NCBI GenBank assembly: GCA_040752635.1
Contig: JBFMGS010000022.1
Coordinates: forward strand, 1 to 33,582
Source of the DNA: JBFMGS01 sp040752635
GTDB taxonomy: Bacteria; Bacillota; SHA-98; UBA4971
Direction: 5' to 3'
DNA: 33,582 bases
A model generated the notes under the pieces. It saw only the letters and a list, made by a program, of their open reading frames with translations. It was not told the origin of the DNA and searched no databases. This document shows, piece after piece, positions 18,842-26,618 of this stretch. A program made the translations under genes and the position numbers. Position 1 is the stretch's first letter; every line of letters starts with the position of its first letter.

Positions 18842-19855
18842 TCAAGCCTTGACCGGGACACCGTACTTCTTCTTGTAAAGCCCAGAGCGAGAGATGTTGA
18901 GGATCTTCGCGGCCCTCGACCGGTTGTTCCCCGTCGCCCTTAGCGCGGCGAGGAGCAGAGTGCGTTCGTGCGCGGCGAGGGACTCGTCGAGACCCGCGTT
19001 ACCCGCGTTGCCGAAGTCTCCTGAAAACGCCCCGCCTGCTTCCGCCGCGCTCCAGATGTGCGCCGGGATGTGTTCGAGCTGGATCTCGTTGCCGTCGGTC
19101 AGGTTGAGCGCCCGCTCCAGCACATTCTCTAGTTCCCGGAGATTCCCGGGCCATGCGTGCTTCAGGAACGTGTGCATTACCGACGGGTGTATGCGGGTGA
19201 CCGACGTGTGGCATACGCCGTTCAGTCTTCGCAAGAAGTGGTCAACGAGATCGGGGATGTCCTCCCGTCTCTCCCGAAGCGGAGGGATGGCTATAGTGAT
19301 GACGTCCAGCCGGTAATACAGGTCCTCGCGGAACCTCTTCTCCGCTACCATCTCCTTGAGGTTCCTGTTGGTAGCGGCGATCACTCTTACGTCTACCGGG
19401 ATCTCCCTCGTACCCCCCAGCCGTTCTATGGTGCGCTCCTGGATCGCACGCAACACCTTCGCCTGCAGGGTGAGGGGCATGTCCCCCACCTCATCCAGGA
19501 AAATCGTCCCTCCCGACGCAAGCTCGAACTTGCCGGATTTGCCCTTTTTGAGCGCACCCGTAAAGGCGCCGTCATCGTAACCGAAGAACTCAGATTCCAT
19601 GAGCGTTTCGGGGACTGCGGCGCAGTTTACGGCTACGAAGGGCGAGTGCGCCCTGCGGCTTGCCTCATGTATCGCCCTTGCGAACACCTCCTTGCCGGTG
19701 CCGGTCTCCCCCAGCAGAAGGACGTTTGAGTCCCCGCGCGCTGCGCGTCTTGCCATGTCTCGTGCTGCGGCAACGCCGGCGCTCGCCCCGATGATGGCGG
19801 CGAAGGGATCCTCGCTGCCCTTTGGCTGCGTTCCCCTGTGTGTTGCCGGTGACAT
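18842..19855 (-). CDS. sigma-54-dependent activator without sensor domain
   Basis: It is 337 aa. The ATG at 19855 follows an in-frame stop, so no N-terminal sensor exists. An AAA+ sigma-54 interaction domain starts almost at once: Walker A GETGTGKE (49-56), GAFTGA (96-101), Walker B GTIFLDEVGDMP (~116-127), and the R-finger region PPLRERREDIPDL. A Fis-type helix-turn-helix ends the protein (NNRSRAAKILNISRSGLYKKK). It hydrolyses ATP to open sigma-54 holoenzyme promoters and binds enhancer DNA through the HTH. Without a sensor it must be controlled by its own level or by a partner, as with PspF. It converges on the surface cluster, whose first gene has a sigma-54-type promoter, so it is the obvious candidate regulator. 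This link is inferred. Confidence 0.9.
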   Translation of the reverse strand: MSPATHRGTQPKGSEDPFAAIIGASAGVAAARDMARRAARGDSNVLLLGETGTGKEVFARAIHEASRRAHSPFVAVNCAAVPETLMESEFFGYDDGAFTGALKKGKSGKFELASGGTIFLDEVGDMPLTLQAKVLRAIQERTIERLGGTREIPVDVRVIAATNRNLKEMVAEKRFREDLYYRLDVITIAIPPLRERREDIPDLVDHFLRRLNGVCHTSVTRIHPSVMHTFLKHAWPGNLRELENVLERALNLTDGNEIQLEHIPAHIWSAAEAGGAFSGDFGNAGNAGLDESLAAHERTLLLAALRATGNNRSRAAKILNISRSGLYKKKYGVPVKA

Positions 19856-19954
19856 GGCTCGTCACACCCTCTCCACGCATTTTCTAGGGCGGCCCTGAAT
19901 CTCATCAGGACGCCGCGAGCCGACGAATCTCGTGTCGAATCCCTCATTGAAGCC

Positions 19955-20004
19955 GGAATACCCGGCAGCGAGATGGTCGAAACCATCGCGCTGCCGGGTA
20001 TTCC
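19955..20004. promoter_or_regulatory. 50-nt near-perfect hairpin upstream of the sigma-54 activator
   Basis: GGAATACCCGGCAGCG (19955-19970) pairs perfectly with CGCTGCCGGGTATTCC (19989-20004). After one A-G mismatch, GATGGT pairs with ACCATC around the tetraloop CGAA. The full stem is 22 pairs plus one mismatch. On the minus strand it lies ~100 bases upstream of the activator's ATG and ~170 bases after the comFA stop. No U-run follows on either strand. It may be a leader attenuator of the activator gene or a 3' stabiliser of comFA mRNA. The rest of the 319-bp gap shows only an AT-rich patch near 20077-20090. Confidence 0.65.
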
Positions 20005-20174
20005 CGACCGCACGTTGACCTTTGGCACCCTTTTGACTCAGTAAACGGAATTCTACGCAGATCCCGGAAACCCTTCTAGTTATAACGAAAAACCTACATT
20101 GGCCAGACTCATCGGACTACAAGACCGGCCTCAACGGGGTTTCGGCCTGATCGGGTCACAAAGGGTTCGTTGGG

Positions 20175-22724
20175 CTAAACGGCGCTCTTTCCTTCCGGTG
20201 TCACGGCGAGATACCCCGACTCCACCGCGTGGCGGTTCATCGCTCGTATGGACTGCACGGCCGCGCGCATGGAGGGCGTTAGCCGCTCCGCGACGAAGTA
20301 GACCCTGGCGCAGGGGTAGTCGGCTGACCTTCCGGCGCGGCCCGCCATCTGGATGAGGGCGGCCACATCGAATACGCTCTCGAAATCGGCGTAAAGCACC
20401 ACGACATCCGCGTTGGGCACGGTTACTCCCCGTTCCATGATCGTGGTGGTGACGAGCACGTCCAGCCTGCCCGCCTTGAACTCCTCGCGGAGCAGGTCGC
20501 GCTCGGGGTGACGGGAGTGCACGAATGCGACCCTGGTTTGCTTGTCCCTGGCGCTGACTTCTGGTCCGCGTTGAGCTTCTGAATCTGGCCCGGACTCGCG
20601 CACCCTGCTGGGATCTGCTTCGGACTTGCATCCGCATCCCTGGCGGGGACGTCCGCCGGTCTGGCATTCGGACCGGCATTCCTGGCCGATGGCCCTGGCA
20701 AGCATGGCCCCCACGCGACTTGAGAGTTCAACGGTGGGGACGAACACGAAAACCTTGTGTCCGAGGCGGGCGGCTTCCTCTATGATTGTGACGACCTCGA
20801 GTGGCAGCGCGGGCTGCTTCCGCTCCTCTATATGATGGCGATACGCTGAGTCGGCGGCGTGCCTTTCGATAGCCGGGAGATGCGCCTTCATCACAACGGG
20901 CTCCGGGAGGGGGTGCCCGTGGTGGCGGGCGGAGATCCTGATGAGGGCGATCTTCGCCTCCTCTGCTTTCTTGAGCAGGGCGAGATCGGGGGTGGCAGTC
21001 ATATAGACGGTCTTGCCCCACGGGGCGGTGGCCCTGCGGAGGGCGTGCCGCAACATCCTGCTGCCGCGGTATGGAAAGGCGTCGGCCTCGTCCAGGATCA
21101 CGAAATCGAAAGCCTGATAGAATCTCATCACCTGGTGGGTTGTGGCCACCACGACGTCGGCGTCCCGGTAGCGCTCGCGGGTGGAGCCACGGAGTGCTGC
21201 GATGCGCGCGCCCGGGAACGCCGCCGACACGCGGGGGGCGACCTCAGCGACGACGTCGCTTCGCGGAACTGCGAAGAGCGCCTTGCCGCCTCCCCGGAGG
21301 ACGCAGGCAATGGCATCAAAGCTCACCTCCGTCTTGCCCGCTCCGCAGACCGCGAACACCAGGCACTCGCGGCGCTCGTCCGCCTCGACGAACTCCACAA
21401 GCAGGCGCGAGGCGTCCTGCTGGGCCCTGGTGAGCTCAAACGGAAACGAGGGCCGGCAGGCCGCAATGTTTGGGGTTTCCTCGAGCCCGCCTGCGGTTTG
21501 GAGCCCGCCTGCTGCTCCGGACCCGTCCGGTGCTCCTGAAGATGCCCCTGAAGGATGTTGCTTCACTGGCGCCGCTGAAGGATGGGGTTGCATCGGCGCA
21601 AAGTACAGGGGCTTGCAGGACCTCGCCTGTCCCATGGATGCGCACTCCGCGCAATAGAGGCATTCGTCCGTTCCGCACGAATGGCATGTTGCTTCGATGA
21701 TCTCCCGACTCCCGCATCTCGTGCAGCGGGCTATGCCGAACCGGTCTATGGCGACCGAAGGTGCACGGCCCACCAGGCCCTGCAAAATGAGCACCTGGAG
21801 GACGTCCTCGAGGGGCCCGGTGACGGGGCAGCCGCGCTCTTGGAGGGCCCGCCGGATCTCGTGGTCGAAGAGGATGCGGCCTTTCAGAGCCTCGAGGACG
21901 GCATTTACGTCGTCCTCGGGGGGGATGTCCACCGCAGCGCAGTCTTGGACGCTGGCGGCTCGTGGCGCGTGCCTCCCGAGATCTGAGTTCGGCCGGCGGG
22001 TCACCGCGCCGGTCGCGGCGCCCGTCTCTGCGCGGGTTGTCGCTCGCCGTGCCCGCCGCGTCCACCGCAGGGACGTCCTCCACGCTCTCCACGCCCTCCA
22101 CGATACCTGCAGGAGTTGCATGTGCGGCCCCCGGGAATAGGAATACTGCAGGCGCCGGCGGCCCGGTACAGGGCATGCTAAGCCTGAGCCTCCATTCGGC
22201 GCTGCCGGCGTCGCACCGGGCGCCCCGTTGAGAGGCACCCCAAGGATAGCCGCGCCAAAGCGCGCCGCCTCCCGCTCGGCCGCACATTCGGCAAGGGCTA
22301 GAGGGAGCGGGCCTTTAACCACGTCAAGCCGGTCGTAGCCGACTTCGGAGAGGATCGCGAGGTCCAGCAGGGGATAGTGGGAGACGCCGACGATTGGCGG
22401 TAGGAAACCGGGCGGACGGGGCTCGCCGTCCGAGCCCGGCGCCCTCGTGACCAGCAGGCTCGGGGACGGATCGGCTACTGGGTGCTGCAGGCCGCCCGCT
22501 GGCGCTCCGCCTTCCCACACAGGGTGAGGGCGGGCCAGGGAGGCACGTTGCACGAGAGCAGCGCGTTGCGTGTGAGCGGCACGCTGCGCGCAAGCGGTGT
22601 GCTGCGCGTGGGCGAGGCGTCGCGTGCGAGCGGGGCGCTGCGCGCGGGCAGCCTGGCCATCCGACTTCCCGCCTTTGGGTGTCGACGTGTATGCCACATA
22701 GACGAAGTAGAGAGCGCCAACCAT
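20175..22724 (-). CDS. comFA: ComFA-like DNA-uptake helicase with long N-terminal extension
   Basis: I choose the ATG at 22724 (GGGGGG 8 bp upstream; MVGALYFVYVAYTS), giving 849 aa, although the open frame continues upstream. Typical ComFA proteins are about 450-500 aa. Residues ~1-330 are an unusual extension with an Arg/Ala-rich low-complexity stretch. A four-CxxC-type zinc-binding segment follows (CTRCGS, CHSCGT, CLYCAEC; ~330-360), as in ComFA. The helicase core has Walker A CGAGKTE (Lys464), DEAD (545-548), TATP and motif VI QMAGRAGRS (from Gln792). A Cys-rich insertion (ECRSECQTGG...GCGCKS) sits between the helicase lobes. ComFA is the ATP-driven inner-membrane-associated motor for transformation. 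It is divergent from comFC here, where most Firmicutes have a comFA-comFC operon. Confidence 0.85.
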   Translation of the reverse strand: MVGALYFVYVAYTSTPKGGKSDGQAARAQRPARTRRLAHAQHTACAQRAAHTQRAALVQRASLARPHPVWEGGAPAGGLQHPVADPSPSLLVTRAPGSDGEPRPPGFLPPIVGVSHYPLLDLAILSEVGYDRLDVVKGPLPLALAECAAEREAARFGAAILGVPLNGAPGATPAAPNGGSGLACPVPGRRRLQYSYSRGPHMQLLQVSWRAWRAWRTSLRWTRRARRATTRAETGAATGAVTRRPNSDLGRHAPRAASVQDCAAVDIPPEDDVNAVLEALKGRILFDHEIRRALQERGCPVTGPLEDVLQVLILQGLVGRAPSVAIDRFGIARCTRCGSREIIEATCHSCGTDECLYCAECASMGQARSCKPLYFAPMQPHPSAAPVKQHPSGASSGAPDGSGAAGGLQTAGGLEETPNIAACRPSFPFELTRAQQDASRLLVEFVEADERRECLVFAVCGAGKTEVSFDAIACVLRGGGKALFAVPRSDVVAEVAPRVSAAFPGARIAALRGSTRERYRDADVVVATTHQVMRFYQAFDFVILDEADAFPYRGSRMLRHALRRATAPWGKTVYMTATPDLALLKKAEEAKIALIRISARHHGHPLPEPVVMKAHLPAIERHAADSAYRHHIEERKQPALPLEVVTIIEEAARLGHKVFVFVPTVELSSRVGAMLARAIGQECRSECQTGGRPRQGCGCKSEADPSRVRESGPDSEAQRGPEVSARDKQTRVAFVHSRHPERDLLREEFKAGRLDVLVTTTIMERGVTVPNADVVVLYADFESVFDVAALIQMAGRAGRSADYPCARVYFVAERLTPSMRAAVQSIRAMNRHAVESGYLAVTPEGKSAV

Positions 22725-23063
22725 GGTGCTGTCCCCCCGAGTTGGTAGCCATGAGATCGTTGGCTTTACCCAGCGCCTGGCAGCTTGTGCATCCGTAGCA
22801 CCATCTGCCGGGGCCTTGTTCCGCAATGTCACCATGAACTGGAGAAAGCCAACAGTTTCAGCCATAGCTCCATGCCATTTTCGACTGCGCGGACTCTGTA
22901 AAGAGTTGCCGGTGTCACACTCCCAAATCCCAAAGTCTCCGTCGTGCAAGCACCGTTAACACCTCGACAAGCAGGAACGATTTCTGAGCCCCAACTTACA
23001 GATGAGTAACCCCGAAGTTGTGAATGACCGACTTGAGGCTCTGCTCGGTCGAGCGTGACCGAC

Positions 23064-23524
23064 CTAGCAAGTTTTTAGCCAGTCTGCGGACAGAACTGGC
23101 TAGATTCTAGCCAGGCTTGCCGCTTCTGCTGCCGGAAAACAGGCACACTGGCTACTTTCTAGCCAGGTGGCGAGCGAAGGTGGTAGGCTTCTTACCACTC
23201 TCGCGTTCATACTGGTAACTTCCTTACCAGCCTGACCCGACCGCCCATGAAAGTGGTAAGCATCTTGCCAGCCTTTGCGAGAAGGTGGTAAGTTTCCTAC
23301 CACTTTTTCGCCCAACCTGGTCACTTTGTTGCCAGTCAGCCCCGGCCACCAGTGGAGGTGGCGACTTTCTAGCCAGGTTCGGCGCGAAGGTGGTAACTTT
23401 CTTACCAGGCTCCACGAAAATGTGGCTAGTTTCTAGTCAGATCAGGCGCCCTCTTGCGTCGGCGTCCGATAACCTGGTAACTTTCTTGCCAGATCCCGCA
23501 CAAAAGTGGTAAGTATGTTGCCAC
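23064..23524. repeat. array of 13 helically phased 19-bp palindromes between comFA and comFC
   Basis: Units are 19 bp with consensus [CG]TGG[TC]WA-n5-TWRCCA[CG]; examples are CTGGCTAGATTCTAGCCAG and CTGGTAACTTCCTTACCAG. They start at 23064 (degenerate), 23096, 23148, 23180, 23212, 23253, 23285, 23317, 23358, 23390, 23422, 23474 and 23506. Start-to-start distances are 32, 52, 32, 32, 41, 32, 32, 41, 32, 32, 52, 32, that is about 3, 4 or 5 helical turns, so all dyads face the same side of the helix. Spacers are 13, 22 or 33 bp, and several share a GCGnGAAG-like end. Bases 22950-23063 before the array show no repeat. It may be a cooperative operator, a nucleoprotein scaffold or a series of RNA hairpins. 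It is not CRISPR: units are short, divergent and palindromic, and spacers are too short. Confidence 0.9.
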
Positions 23525-23945
23525 CCCGCTCCGTCATGTCACTGCCACACCATCCAACGTGAGCGAACGAGTCGATGTTACCACGCACGTGCTTTTGGGG
23601 CAGTATAATTTGACTTCGAGCTTGGTCATCTTTAGCATTCACCGGATCGCAGGAAATGCCTTCCAGAATCGAGTACATCGCCCCAAGATCACCCCTTCGG
23701 CCGGCGAGCCATCGGCTCTTGCAGGCCGATCGACCTGGTGCATCACACGCCATCCGGCCGGTGCCAAAGCATACCTTTGGGTGATTGTCGGAGCGCTTTC
23801 AACCGGTTACCATTAACTTGGGACTAACTTGGGACGCTGAGACTCCGGATTTGCGTTTGCGAGGCTCGATTGTTTCCGGGGCTCCCGGGGCGGGGCCTAC
23901 TTCGTTAATGCTTCCGCCCTTCATCTATGGGGAGGTCCTGAGGCG
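23525..23945. other. leader region between the palindrome array and comFC
   Basis: There is no gene here. It contains a perfect TATAAT at 23604-23609 without a convincing -35 box, and the 11-bp tandem repeat at 23814-23835. A CGGGGCTCCCGGGG-type GC-rich block lies near 23878-23895. The comFC ribosome site (GGGGAGG) is at about 23930. Confidence 0.4.
23814..23835. repeat. 11-bp direct repeat upstream of comFC
   Basis: TAACTTGGGAC occurs twice in perfect tandem, giving a period of about one helical turn. It is 110 bp upstream of the comFC start, a position suited to an activator site. It is unrelated in sequence to the palindrome array. Confidence 0.6.
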
Positions 23946-24863
23946 ATGCAACCGATCATCCTCGATAACCCCGAAACCGCCAGCGATAGGGCCGGCGTTC
24001 GGTTTAAGGTTGGCACCTGGTCCGGGATATGTCACGCGGTTGCCTGCTTCGTTAAAGATGCTGTAGACCTGCTACTTCCAGAGGAGGAGGGTTGCGTGAT
24101 TTGCGGGCAGACTGGCGGAGGGCGGATGGAGGAGATCTTTTATGCTCCTATCTGCAAGAATTGCCTTGCAGCAATTCCCTTTGTACAACCACCCTACTGC
24201 CGCGTATGCGGGCGACCCACGAGAGGTGTATCTGCGCCGGAGCGCTCGCGCGGCGATGAGCGCGGCGATGCGCGCGATGGCACCATCTGTGGGGACTGTA
24301 CAACCGGTGGCAGGTTCTTCAAGATTGCCCGAGCGGTCGGCGTTTACGACGGCGCACTCAAGGACTTCATCCACGCCTTGAAGTTTCGCGGTCGGCAGGA
24401 GCTCGCGGAAGGGCTTGGGGTCCTCATGGCGAGGGTTGCCTCGCGTGAGAAAGTGATGAGAGGGGTCGAGCTCGCCGTCCCTGTGCCGTTGCACCCGAAG
24501 CGCCTGGCCGAGCGCGGGTACAACCAGGCTGAGCTGCTAGCGCACATGGTTGGCTCGTGCCTCGGCGTGCCCGTCAAACCAGCCCTTGCTAGAAGCATCC
24601 ATACCGGCGAGCAGAATAAACTCGGAAGGCAGCTCAGGCGTGAGAACCTTCGGGGCGCATTCATGGTTCCATATCCGCTGGTGGTGGCTGGCAAGCGAGT
24701 TTTGCTCATCGACGATGTAATAACCACGGGCGCTACTGCCAACGAATGCGCACGCGCACTCCTCAGGGCCGGTGCGGCCGAGGTGTACGTCCTCGCTGCC
24801 GCTGTGGCGCCTCTCGAGAAGGAGTGGCTCTTTCCAGTGGTCGAAGGTGCCTGTGCAAAGTAA
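23946..24863 (+). CDS. comFC: ComFC-family phosphoribosyltransferase-like competence protein
   Basis: It is 305 aa, with GGGGAGG ~10 bp before the ATG. The first ~45 residues precede a zinc-binding region with CxxC pairs (CVICGQ, ICKNCL, YCRVCG, ICGDC). The C-terminal half is the type I phosphoribosyltransferase fold: VPVPLHPKRLAERGYNQAELL, the paired QNKLGRQLRRENLRGAF, and the PRPP loop VLLIDDVITTGAT (252-264). ComFC (GntX/ComF family) is needed for transformation in Firmicutes and works with ComFA; its chemistry is unknown. A short low-complexity insert (SAPERSRGDERGDARDG) splits two CxxC pairs. Transcription is away from comFA, with the palindrome array between them. Confidence 0.92.
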   Translation: MQPIILDNPETASDRAGVRFKVGTWSGICHAVACFVKDAVDLLLPEEEGCVICGQTGGGRMEEIFYAPICKNCLAAIPFVQPPYCRVCGRPTRGVSAPERSRGDERGDARDGTICGDCTTGGRFFKIARAVGVYDGALKDFIHALKFRGRQELAEGLGVLMARVASREKVMRGVELAVPVPLHPKRLAERGYNQAELLAHMVGSCLGVPVKPALARSIHTGEQNKLGRQLRRENLRGAFMVPYPLVVAGKRVLLIDDVITTGATANECARALLRAGAAEVYVLAAAVAPLEKEWLFPVVEGACAK

Positions 24864-25068
24864 GACTCAGTCTTTCTTTGAAGCTGTGCCATGCAGATTA
24901 CGCTGGGAGAGGAAACCTAAGCTGGATCGCGAAATAATATACTGCGTACCGGTTGCACGTCGTTACGGTGCGAGCGCAGGTAGGTCCCACCTGGAACTGG
25001 CGAGTATTGGGGAGTCGTTGATGCAACAAGTTCCTGGCCCATTCGGTTGCGAGGGAGGTGAACCTCAT

Positions 25069-25380
25069 ATGACGGCGAACGCGCTTCCCGCCACGGGGGC
25101 TCCGCCGGGGATAGCGAGAGCCGCAGGTGTGCTGACTTCATACATCGAGGCAGCGATGAGCGAGGCTCGGTTCGAGCGGCTGAGCGACGGGACTTACTAC
25201 GGCGAGATACCGCCGTGTCCAGGCGTCTGGGCGAACGAACCTACAGGAGAAGGATGCAGGGAGACCCTAAGAGACGTTCTAGAAACGTGGCTTTTGCTCA
25301 AACTACGCGACCGAGACCCGCTTCCTCTTCTAGGAGGCATAGACCTCAACCAGGTGGTGGAAGAAACTTGGGACCAGTAA
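25069..25380 (+). CDS. hicB: HicB-family antitoxin
   Basis: The ATG at 25069 has GGGAGGTG 8 bp upstream and gives 103 aa. The family pattern is clear: VLTSYIEAAMSEARFERL, then GTYYGEIPPCPGVWA, then CRETLRDVLETWLLLKLRD and PLPLLGGIDLN. This is the partial RNase-H-like HicB fold that binds and blocks the HicA toxin. No extra DNA-binding helix-turn-helix domain is visible after residue 103, so autorepression would use the compact form. The gene overlaps hicA, with the antitoxin first, ensuring coupled translation. The 205 bp between comFC and this gene hold no other feature I can support. Confidence 0.88.
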   Translation: MTANALPATGAPPGIARAAGVLTSYIEAAMSEARFERLSDGTYYGEIPPCPGVWANEPTGEGCRETLRDVLETWLLLKLRDRDPLPLLGGIDLNQVVEETWDQ

Positions 25381-25586
25381 GCAGGCCCGAGCTGATTCGC
25401 CGCCTGCGCAATCTCGGCTATGCTGGTCCTTTCCACATCGGCGGGCGGCACCCCGCTATCATGATCAGAGATCGGAAAAAGCTACACATTCCAAACGAGC
25501 ATCAATCTGATATTGGAGTTGAGTTGTTGAGAAGAATCCTGAAGCAAGCCGGCATCTCGGACGAGGAATGGGAAAACTCCAGGTGA
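25368..25586 (+). CDS. hicA: HicA-family mRNA interferase toxin, TTG start
   Basis: The start is a TTG at 25368, 13 bp inside the end of hicB, giving 72 aa (MGPVSRPELIRRLRNLGYAG). Upstream reading in this frame is not protein-like, which supports the short form. HicA hallmarks are present: the Glu-Leu-Ile helix, the conserved His in GGRHPAIMI (family GSHH region), a HIPNEHQ strand and the C-terminal LLRRILKQAGISDEEW. HicA proteins are small double-stranded-RNA-binding-fold ribonucleases that cut mRNA until neutralised by HicB. The variant GGRHPA has only one of the two common His residues, but the catalytic position is kept. Confidence 0.85.
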   Translation: MGPVSRPELIRRLRNLGYAGPFHIGGRHPAIMIRDRKKLHIPNEHQSDIGVELLRRILKQAGISDEEWENSR

Positions 25587-25770
25587 GATCGACGGGCTGA
25601 GCGGCTTACGTAGGATACACAAGTATTCTCTTGGCGAGTACTTCGTCGAGAACCGGACCCAGGTCATCGCTTATGCCGCTCGCGCTAACCTCAACACCGG
25701 AACCAGCAGAGATCCCTCCTGAAACAGGGCCGAAATGCCAGGTCATGGCGGCGGCCGCTCCTATTGGCTG

Positions 25771-25797
25771 AAAGTGCAGTCTCCGGGACTGCACTTT
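25771..25797 (+). terminator. perfect 11-bp hairpin followed by TTTT, about 185 bp after hicA
   Basis: AAAGTGCAGTC (25771-25781) pairs with GACTGCACTTT (25787-25797) across TCCGG, and the T-run continues one base. It is a good intrinsic terminator for the hicBA transcript. A partial echo, CGCACTTT, follows. Confidence 0.65.
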
Positions 25798-25868
25798 TCG
25801 CACTTTAACTGTCTGTTAGGACGGTATCCGGCGCGCAAGAATCCTGTTATGGTTATGGACGAAAACAC

Positions 25869-26094
25869 TGTCCGGATATGTGGACGTGTCCGCGTGCGTA
25901 GACACCAACAAAGGACGGCCTTAACCGCGGCGGCAAAGGCCCAGACAGAGGGTATGTCTGGATAGCCTGACACGTATCGCCACTGGCTAATCCACAAGAG
26001 CCTGCCGGCATTGGCTCAGAAGATACTTGATATGCTTGGTCTGTGCGGGTTTGCGGGCATGGTGTGTCCAGTTCCGTACATGTGGCATACATGT
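25869..26094. repeat. copy A of a duplicated ~220-bp non-coding element
   Basis: It begins with the inverted repeat TGTCCGGATATGTGGAC and contains GTAGAC (near 25898), ATGTCTGG...GACACG..TCGCCA (25954-25982) and GGGCATGG...ACATGTG (26055-26083). All recur in the same order in copy B, offset by 750 bp and then 739 bp. The segment 25954-25982 matches copy B at 21 of 29 positions. I see no open frame shared by the copies. Its end merges with a sigma-54-type promoter. Confidence 0.6.
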
Positions 26095-26108
26095 GGCACG
26101 AAGGTTGC
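26094..26108 (+). promoter_or_regulatory. strong sigma-54 (-24/-12) promoter match
   Basis: TGGCACGAAGGTTGC matches the consensus TGGCACG-N4-TTGC at every conserved base, with GG (26095-26096) and GC (26107-26108) exactly 10 bases apart. Predicted start is near 26120, ahead of a hairpin-rich region with no gene, and 765 bp upstream of a sigma-54 activator gene. It could drive a non-coding RNA or a long leader of that gene. Confidence 0.65.
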
Positions 26109-26333
26109 GAGGGGAAGAAGCTTGGTCAGGCGGGCGTGTTCGGAGTCGGATGCGGCTATGTGTGCCATTTCTTATCCCTGGGGGGCCAGGGAAGGTCGCT
26201 CGCACAGGAGTTAAGTCTCCTTTAAGTCGGGAGAGTTACAGTATTCTTGCAGGTTACAGAAACACTCGGCACCGGTGGGGTTCGGGAGCGTAGCCAGTTC
26301 ACAGGGACGCTTCGGCCTTGTTCATGCCGCGGG

Positions 26334-26352
26334 AAGAGCCGGGGCTCTTTTG
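26334..26352 (+). terminator. intrinsic terminator in the non-coding region
   Basis: AAGAGCC and GGCTCTT form a 7-bp stem around GG, followed by TTT. Upstream, 26187-26202 (CCCTGG-GGGG-CCAGGG) and AGGAG-TTAAGT-CTCCT form smaller hairpins. It would end an RNA of about 230 nt started at the sigma-54 promoter. Confidence 0.6.
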
Positions 26353-26365
26353 CGACCAGGGTAAT

Positions 26366-26507
26366 GTTACAGGCATGGGAGCTATGAACCGCAGCCGGTA
26401 GATGGACACTGAGGCTGCGGGGAGCAGGAGTGTAACCGACCAGCCTGATCTGCACACCCAGGACAGACGCCTGGAGAGTGTGCACCAGCCGGTCGGTTTT
26501 GCTTTTG
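26366..26507 (+). ncRNA. candidate structured RNA ending in a terminator
   Basis: First hairpin: CCGCAGCC (26389-26396) pairs perfectly with GGCTGCGG (26413-26420). After a purine-rich linker comes a long interrupted hairpin: AACCGACC (26434-26441) with GGTCGGTT (26491-26498), then TGCACAC (26451-26457) with GTGTGCA (26478-26484), then CCAGG (26458-26462) with CCTGG (26470-26474). TTTTGCTTTT follows. Three stacked perfect helices plus a U-tract are unlikely by chance. I do not recognise it as a known riboswitch class. It could be a small RNA or a leader controlling the gene at 26885. Confidence 0.45.
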
Positions 26508-26618
26508 CGGACGTAGACCGTGGTGTGCCGAAATTCCCCGTGGCGAGTAGATCAGGCATCTTTCACGCCCCGTTGAAGTGCGCCGCGCCAAGAACTTGGT
26601 GAGAACGGCGCCAGGTGG

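Noticed and set aside
19633..20028. Minus-strand frame of 131 codons reading through the 50-nt hairpin
   Set aside because: Its second half overlaps the sigma-54 activator in another frame, with no ribosome site or protein-like composition.
23064..23524. CRISPR array
   Set aside because: Units are only 19 bp, differ from each other, are palindromic, and spacers are 13, 22 or 33 bp; no cas genes are near.
26366..26507. TPP riboswitch, because of GAGGCT and CCTGATCTG strings
   Set aside because: The CTGAGA box and the usual helix order are missing, and no thiamine gene follows.
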